DNA of 27,826 nt from NCBI GenBank assembly GCA_002792915.1, contig PFPF01000036.1:14154-41979 (forward strand), read 5' to 3'. The notes under the pieces are model-generated. The model saw only the letters and a program-made list of their open reading frames with translations. It was not told where the DNA came from and searched no databases. The position numbers and the translations under genes are program-made. Every line of letters begins with the position of its first letter. Position 1 is the first letter of the stretch. Origin of the DNA: Candidatus Micrarchaeota archaeon CG_4_10_14_0_2_um_filter_60_11 (lineage in GTDB: Archaea; Micrarchaeota; Micrarchaeia; Norongarragalinales; Norongarragalinaceae). This document shows, one piece after another, positions 24,609-27,826 of the stretch.

Positions 24609-25583
24609 TCAGAGTATTTTAATATCTTCGAAGCGCACGCCGTAGCGCGGGCAGTAGACCCCCGGCTCGATTGTGAAAGCCATTCCATTGCGTAGCCGCG
24701 TTTCATCCAGCCTCTTGCCTTCGTGAACTTGCAACCCTAAATGGTGGCCCAGCGACAGGCCCGCCGCCTTGAACGAGGTCTTGCCGAAGCCGCGCTCTTT
24801 TAGCACGGCAAGCGCAGCTTTCGTCAGAACCGAGCCCTTGACGCCTGGTTTGGCCTTGCGTTCAGCCGACAGTTTGGCTTCCTTTACCGCGGAAATTGCT
24901 TCGCGGATTTCTTCATCCTTTCCGTAGTAAACCGTGGCGGAATAGTCGCCGCGGTAGTGCTTGTAAGACGCGCCAACGTCGAACAGCACCAAGTCGTTCC
25001 TCCCTATGCGCCTGCCGGAAGGCTCGCCGTGCGGCTTTGCCGCCGCTTCGTTGACGAGGACGATTGGCTCGAACGAGTTCAGCGCCGCGCCCATTTCGCG
25101 CGCCTCCAATTCGAGCAAACCCGCGACTTGGCTGTCCGTCTTCCCGGATATGCCGCGCTCCAGAACGCTTGAAACGCACTTCTTGGTTATCGCCTGCGCG
25201 GTTTTGATTTTTTTGAGTTCGCCCGCGTCCTTTACCAGCCGCAAGTCGGAGAGCGCCGCGCCGAACGGCTTCAGCTTCGCCTTTCCGACGAGCCGCAGGG
25301 CGGCGGGCGCGAGGCTCGAGTTGTCGTCGAACAACAGCGTCTTGATTTTGTGCTCGCGCACGAATTGCGGTAGCTGGCGCTTGCCGAACTTTTGCATTTT
25401 CACCCAGTTTTCGCCGAACGGCTCGCGCGTGTAGGCGAAGCAGTCGCCGCGCGTTACGAGGAACGCGCCGAAGTCCTCGAACCCGTAGTAGTAATACGAG
25501 TTCGCGTCGAACGCGCCCAGCGAGCCGAGGAGCAGCGCCTGGCCGCGGCCGATTTTGCGCTGCAGCCTTTCGAGCCGAGTCAT
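24609..25583 (-). CDS. M24 family metallopeptidase (Xaa-Pro dipeptidase-like)
   Basis: 324 aa with an N-terminal creatinase-type domain (about 1-110) and a C-terminal pita-bread domain. Metal ligands and active-site residues are seen in order: His in KPHGEPS, Asp in LFDVGASYKHYRGDYSATV (two Asp), His in SLGHHLGLQVHEG, Glu in FTIEPGVY and Glu in GVRFEDI. The enzyme likely removes the first residue before proline from peptides. It ends soon after the last metal ligand, a little shorter than many relatives. Its ATG overlaps the M42 stop by 4 nt (ATGA), so translation of the two peptidases is coupled. Confidence 0.92.
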   Translation of the reverse strand: MTRLERLQRKIGRGQALLLGSLGAFDANSYYYYGFEDFGAFLVTRGDCFAYTREPFGENWVKMQKFGKRQLPQFVREHKIKTLLFDDNSSLAPAALRLVGKAKLKPFGAALSDLRLVKDAGELKKIKTAQAITKKCVSSVLERGISGKTDSQVAGLLELEAREMGAALNSFEPIVLVNEAAAKPHGEPSGRRIGRNDLVLFDVGASYKHYRGDYSATVYYGKDEEIREAISAVKEAKLSAERKAKPGVKGSVLTKAALAVLKERGFGKTSFKAAGLSLGHHLGLQVHEGKRLDETRLRNGMAFTIEPGVYCPRYGVRFEDIKIL

Positions 25584-26626
25584 TGGTAGTTTTTGAACGA
25601 GTCCGCGATTGCCGTGACGAGTCGGGCGGCTTCGCTTAGGTCCTTGAGCTGGAGCACTTCGCCCGTCGAGTGGAGGTAGCGCGACGGTATGCCTATGCTC
25701 GCCGTGAGGAAGCCCGTGCGCGAGTACTGCATGCGGGACGCGTCGGTCGCGCCGCGCTCGGAGACCTCGATTTGGTACTTGATGCCCTTGCGTTTCGCCA
25801 AGCCCTCAATCCATTCCACGAGCTTGGCGTCCATTATCAGCCCGCGGCCGCCGGCCTCCAACACGCCGAGCGACGGCCCGCCGCCCATCAGCACCGGAAC
25901 CTTCTCTTCTGAAACGTCGGGAGTGCCGGAAGTCAGGCAGACGTCCAGCGCGATTGCCAAGTCGGGTTCGATGCCGAACACGCTGGTTCCAGCGCCCCAC
26001 AATCCGGTTTCCTCGCGGACGGTTCCGACCAGTATCAATTCGCAGCCGCCTGCATGCGCCTCTTCAGCGACCTTCACAAGTGCTGCACAACCCGCGCGGT
26101 TGTCTAAGGCTTTTCCGAGGACCTTGTCGTTTGCCAGCTCGACGAAGGGCGCGTCGAAGGTGACGTTGACTCCTGGTCTGATGCCCATCGCCTCCGCGTC
26201 CTTCTTGTCCTTCGCTCCAACGTCGATGAACATGTCCTCGTGCTTTTGCAGCTGCTTGAGCTCTTCCTCCTGCATGAGGTGCGGCGCCTTGAGCGCCACG
26301 ATTCCGCGGACGGGCTTCTTGGCGTGCACCCAGACGCGCTGCGCGGCGAGCGAGCCGTCGTAGAGCCCGCCGACCTTGACGAACCTGAGGAATCCCTTGT
26401 CTGTTATGCTGAGCACGCTGAGGTTGACTTCATCCATGTGCGCGGCAATCATGACCTTGCGGCCCTTCCCCTTGCGGGCTATCACGTTGCCCAGCATGTC
26501 GCGCACGACCTTGAAGCCGTTTTTCCTGAACTGCGCCTCAAGGTAGTCGGCGACGGCTTTCTCCTGCCCGGTCGGGGCGTGCAATTCGCTCAATTCGCGC
26601 AACAGTTCCTTCAACGACTTGCCCAT
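25580..26626 (-). CDS. M42 family aminopeptidase (TET/FrvX-like)
   Basis: 348 aa. The dinuclear Zn site residues are in place: H63 and D65 in AHMDEV, D175 in GKALDNRAGC, E205/E206 in VREETGLWGA, D228 in IALDV, and H319 in RYLHSTGE. M42 enzymes assemble into dodecameric tetrahedra and degrade peptides released by the proteasome. Together with the M24 peptidase downstream it forms a peptide-recycling pair. An AATAAAAG box about 26 nt upstream and a GGTGA just before the ATG are seen. Confidence 0.94.
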   Translation of the reverse strand: MGKSLKELLRELSELHAPTGQEKAVADYLEAQFRKNGFKVVRDMLGNVIARKGKGRKVMIAAHMDEVNLSVLSITDKGFLRFVKVGGLYDGSLAAQRVWVHAKKPVRGIVALKAPHLMQEEELKQLQKHEDMFIDVGAKDKKDAEAMGIRPGVNVTFDAPFVELANDKVLGKALDNRAGCAALVKVAEEAHAGGCELILVGTVREETGLWGAGTSVFGIEPDLAIALDVCLTSGTPDVSEEKVPVLMGGGPSLGVLEAGGRGLIMDAKLVEWIEGLAKRKGIKYQIEVSERGATDASRMQYSRTGFLTASIGIPSRYLHSTGEVLQLKDLSEAARLVTAIADSFKNYQ

Positions 26627-26726
26627 TCGAGTTCACCTTTCAAAAGCCTTTTATTGGTTCCACTTCAAAAGCGGTTACATTAAAGTGTCAGCTCTTTTTA
26701 AGACGCTGTTTTTTGGTGGTGTTAAA
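26627..26726. promoter_or_regulatory. Divergent promoter region of the M42 operon and OB-fold gene
   Basis: A 100-nt divergent spacer. The minus strand has CCAATAAAAGGC about 26 nt before the M42 ATG, and the plus strand has CTTTTTAAG at 26693-26701 about 29 nt before the OB-gene GTG. Both fit archaeal TATA boxes. Confidence 0.55.
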
Positions 26727-27014
26727 GTGAAGATAAGCGAACTGGCTCCCGGAACGGGAAACGTGGAATTGGAAGCGGAAGTAGTCGGCGTGGAAGAGCC
26801 GCGCGAAATCAACAAGATGGGCAGGCAGCTGCGCGTTGCCAACGTGACCATCCGCGACGACTCGGGCACGATAACGCTCGTTTTGTGGAATGACGCCATC
26901 GAAAAGGTAAAGGAAGGCGACAAGATTTCCATCAAGAACGGCTACGTGAACACCTGGCAGGACAAGGCTCAGCTCACGCTCGGCAAGTTCGGCAAGATGG
27001 AAGTCCTCGGCTGA
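26727..27014 (+). CDS. RPA-like single-domain OB-fold protein
   Basis: 95 aa from the GTG at 26727, fixed by a TATA-like box about 29 nt upstream and by the domain boundary (KISELAPGTGNVELEAEVV). An ATG further up (26619) would add an unrelated hydrophobic stretch antisense to the M42 start. The pattern of strands, with GRQLRVANVTIRDDSGTITLVLWND, EGDKISIKNGYVNTWQDK and LTLGKFGKMEVL, is that of the OB fold of archaeal RPA/SSB proteins (COG1599). It probably binds single-stranded nucleic acid. There is no zinc finger or second OB domain, so it is smaller than a usual RPA subunit. Confidence 0.85.
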   Translation: MKISELAPGTGNVELEAEVVGVEEPREINKMGRQLRVANVTIRDDSGTITLVLWNDAIEKVKEGDKISIKNGYVNTWQDKAQLTLGKFGKMEVLG

Positions 27015-27058
27015 AGTCGCGTTCTCGTCCGCGGTTTTTTCGGCGTGCCTGCGAATGG

Positions 27059-27069
27059 AATTTATATTA
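27059..27069 (+). promoter_or_regulatory. TATA box of tRNA-Gln
   Basis: AATTTATATTA is a clear archaeal TATA box centred about 32 nt before the mature tRNA 5' end, which allows a short leader. Confidence 0.7.
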
Positions 27070-27095
27070 ATCGGCCCGTTCATAATCCCTGTTGC

Positions 27096-27168
27096 AGCCC
27101 CGTCGTCTAGTGGTCAAGGATATGGGCCTCTGGAGCCTAGGACGGCAGTTCGAATCTGCCCGGGGCTA
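27096..27168 (+). tRNA. tRNA-Gln(CUG)
   Basis: 73 nt. Acceptor AGCCCCG pairs with CGGGGCT, discriminator A. D-arm GTC...GAT with AGTGGTCA loop. Anticodon arm TGGGC-CTCTGGA-GCCTA gives anticodon CTG. T-arm GGCAG-TTCGAAT-CTGCC is perfect. No intron and no encoded CCA. The acceptor and anticodon arm match other archaeal tRNA-Gln genes. A fragment of its 3' end is repeated downstream. Confidence 0.93.
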
Positions 27169-27193
27169 TTTTTCTTCTTTGAGTTTTCTTGAT

Positions 27194-27250
27194 GAACCTT
27201 CTTTTTCAAAGAAGGTTCGTTCTGACTCTGCCCGGGGCTTTTTTATTTTT
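27194..27250 (+). terminator. Hairpin, tRNA 3'-end repeat and T-run after tRNA-Gln
   Basis: An 11-bp inverted repeat with a 3-nt loop (27194-27204 with 27208-27218) is followed by a second copy of TCTGCCCGGGGCT (27227-27239; first copy 27155-27167 in the tRNA) and a long T-run. It probably terminates the tRNA transcript. Confidence 0.55.
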
Positions 27251-27262
27251 TTCTTCGAATTG

Positions 27263-27727
27263 TCATTTGTCAACAATATTGGCGACGTGCAGGATCCGTT
27301 CTATCAGCTCGCGGGCTTCCTTGGAGTTCGGTTCCTTCCTTTTCAGCCGTTCTATCTTAATCATGAGCTCTCGCGTCAGCGGCAGGTATTCCTCATTTAG
27401 CGGCGCCATTTCCTTGAGCACCCTGTTGCCGCTCTTGCCGGCGCGCAGTTCGTCGCGCAGTTTTTCGCGGCGGCGTATTATTTCCCGGCGGAGCTCTTCG
27501 GCGCGAACCAGTTGTTCGAGGATTTTCGCGTGCGGCTCGTCCTCTTCGGGGTGCTTGATGAGCGACGCCCATTTTTCGCTTTTTCGCCCTTCGGTCTTGT
27601 ACGTTTTTACGGCCGCGGTTATTTCCTCGAGGCGGCTCTGGTCAAGCCAGCCGCGCGGCGGGTGGCCTATGCTTTCGAGGATGTAACTCAATTCGTCAAA
27701 GTCAAGGCCGTGCTCGTTGCACAGCAC
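27263..27727 (-). CDS. Hypothetical helical protein
   Basis: 154 aa from GTG 27727; a TATTAAAAATT box about 25 nt upstream supports a leaderless GTG start. The protein is soluble, charged and mostly helical, with a long Arg/Glu-rich helix in the middle (LRREIIRRREKLRDELRAGK). The N-terminus (LDFDELSYILESIGHPPRGWLDQSRLEEIT) looks like a small helical domain. No family is recognised. It is convergent with tRNA-Gln. Confidence 0.65.
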   Translation of the reverse strand: MLCNEHGLDFDELSYILESIGHPPRGWLDQSRLEEITAAVKTYKTEGRKSEKWASLIKHPEEDEPHAKILEQLVRAEELRREIIRRREKLRDELRAGKSGNRVLKEMAPLNEEYLPLTRELMIKIERLKRKEPNSKEARELIERILHVANIVDK

Positions 27728-27769
27728 GGTTTTGGTTACGCCCGAATTTTTAATACGTTAGGCTGAGAA

Positions 27770-27793
27770 ATCCCACGAGTTTAGTCGTGGGAT
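27770..27793. repeat. Perfect hairpin resembling an IS200/IS605-type end
   Basis: ATCCCACGA and TCGTGGGAT form a 9-bp stem around a 6-nt loop, followed by GAATCAG. Hairpins with CCCACGA...TCGTGGG stems are common at IS200/IS605 (tnpB) element ends. The element itself would lie beyond the right edge, so this is only a hint. Confidence 0.4.
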
Positions 27794-27826
27794 GAATCAG
27801 CCCTAATTACTTCGCTTCAGTCACCT

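Overview
This looks like a chromosomal segment of an archaeon. The evidence is an archaeal-type 16S 3' end with a tRNA-Ala in the 16S-23S spacer, tRNA genes without encoded CCA, bulge-helix-bulge (BHB) introns, an ABCE1/RLI ribosome-recycling ATPase, a KaiC-like ATPase, an M42 aminopeptidase, a small RPA-like OB protein, and many genes with a TATA-like box about 26 nt before the start codon (leaderless transcription). The small secreted Cys-rich membrane-anchored proteins and the intron-rich rRNA operon suggest a DPANN lineage (Diapherotrites/Iainarchaeota-like), but that placement is inference. Much of the window is fairly GC-rich. The restriction-modification pair (16.5-17.9 kb) and the middle of the gene beside DUF488 (7.7-8.1 kb) are visibly more AT-rich and may be acquired.

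Layout. 1-1145: end of a membrane-anchored surface protein and a possible 27-aa peptide. 1188-1889: KaiC-like ATPase. 1879-3169 (minus): coiled-coil protein translationally coupled to a small WYL-like protein. 3208-5084 (minus): three-gene operon of secreted, C-terminally anchored proteins. 5239-7397 (plus): HAD phosphatase, an unknown gene split by a +1 frameshift, and a GNAT-like protein. 7495-8769 (minus): DUF488 and a companion. 8874-9335: Imm-5-like protein. About 9.6-16.3 kb (minus): rRNA operon in the order promoter, 16S, tRNA-Ala, 23S. 16.5-17.9 kb: convergent, overlapping DNA adenine methylase and PD-(D/E)XK endonuclease. 17.9-19.2 kb (minus): HEVTH putative metallopeptidase followed by a PRTase-like protein. 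19.3-20.8 kb (plus): YdjM-type membrane protein and a CheR-like methyltransferase. 20.8-26.6 kb (minus): K+-independent membrane pyrophosphatase downstream of an M42 peptidase, M24 peptidase and ABCE1 group. 26.7-27.8 kb: OB-fold protein, tRNA-Gln(CTG), a hypothetical gene, and a hairpin at the window edge resembling an IS200/IS605 end.

The most interesting feature is the rRNA operon, which carries four introns of two unrelated splicing classes. Two are group I introns with LAGLIDADG endonuclease ORFs, in 16S after U1498 and in 23S after U1931 (E. coli numbering). Two are BHB introns, 103 nt in 16S after U793 and 47 nt in the T-loop of tRNA-Ala(UGC) at 59/60. For each, the splice sites can be derived from base pairing visible in the sequence: P1/P10 and the R/S core for group I, and 3-nt bulge, 4-bp helix, 3-nt bulge for BHB. 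The two 16S introns split the binding sites of the common 806R and 1492R survey primers, so this organism should be poorly seen by standard amplicon surveys. No 5S rRNA gene was recognised next to the 23S.
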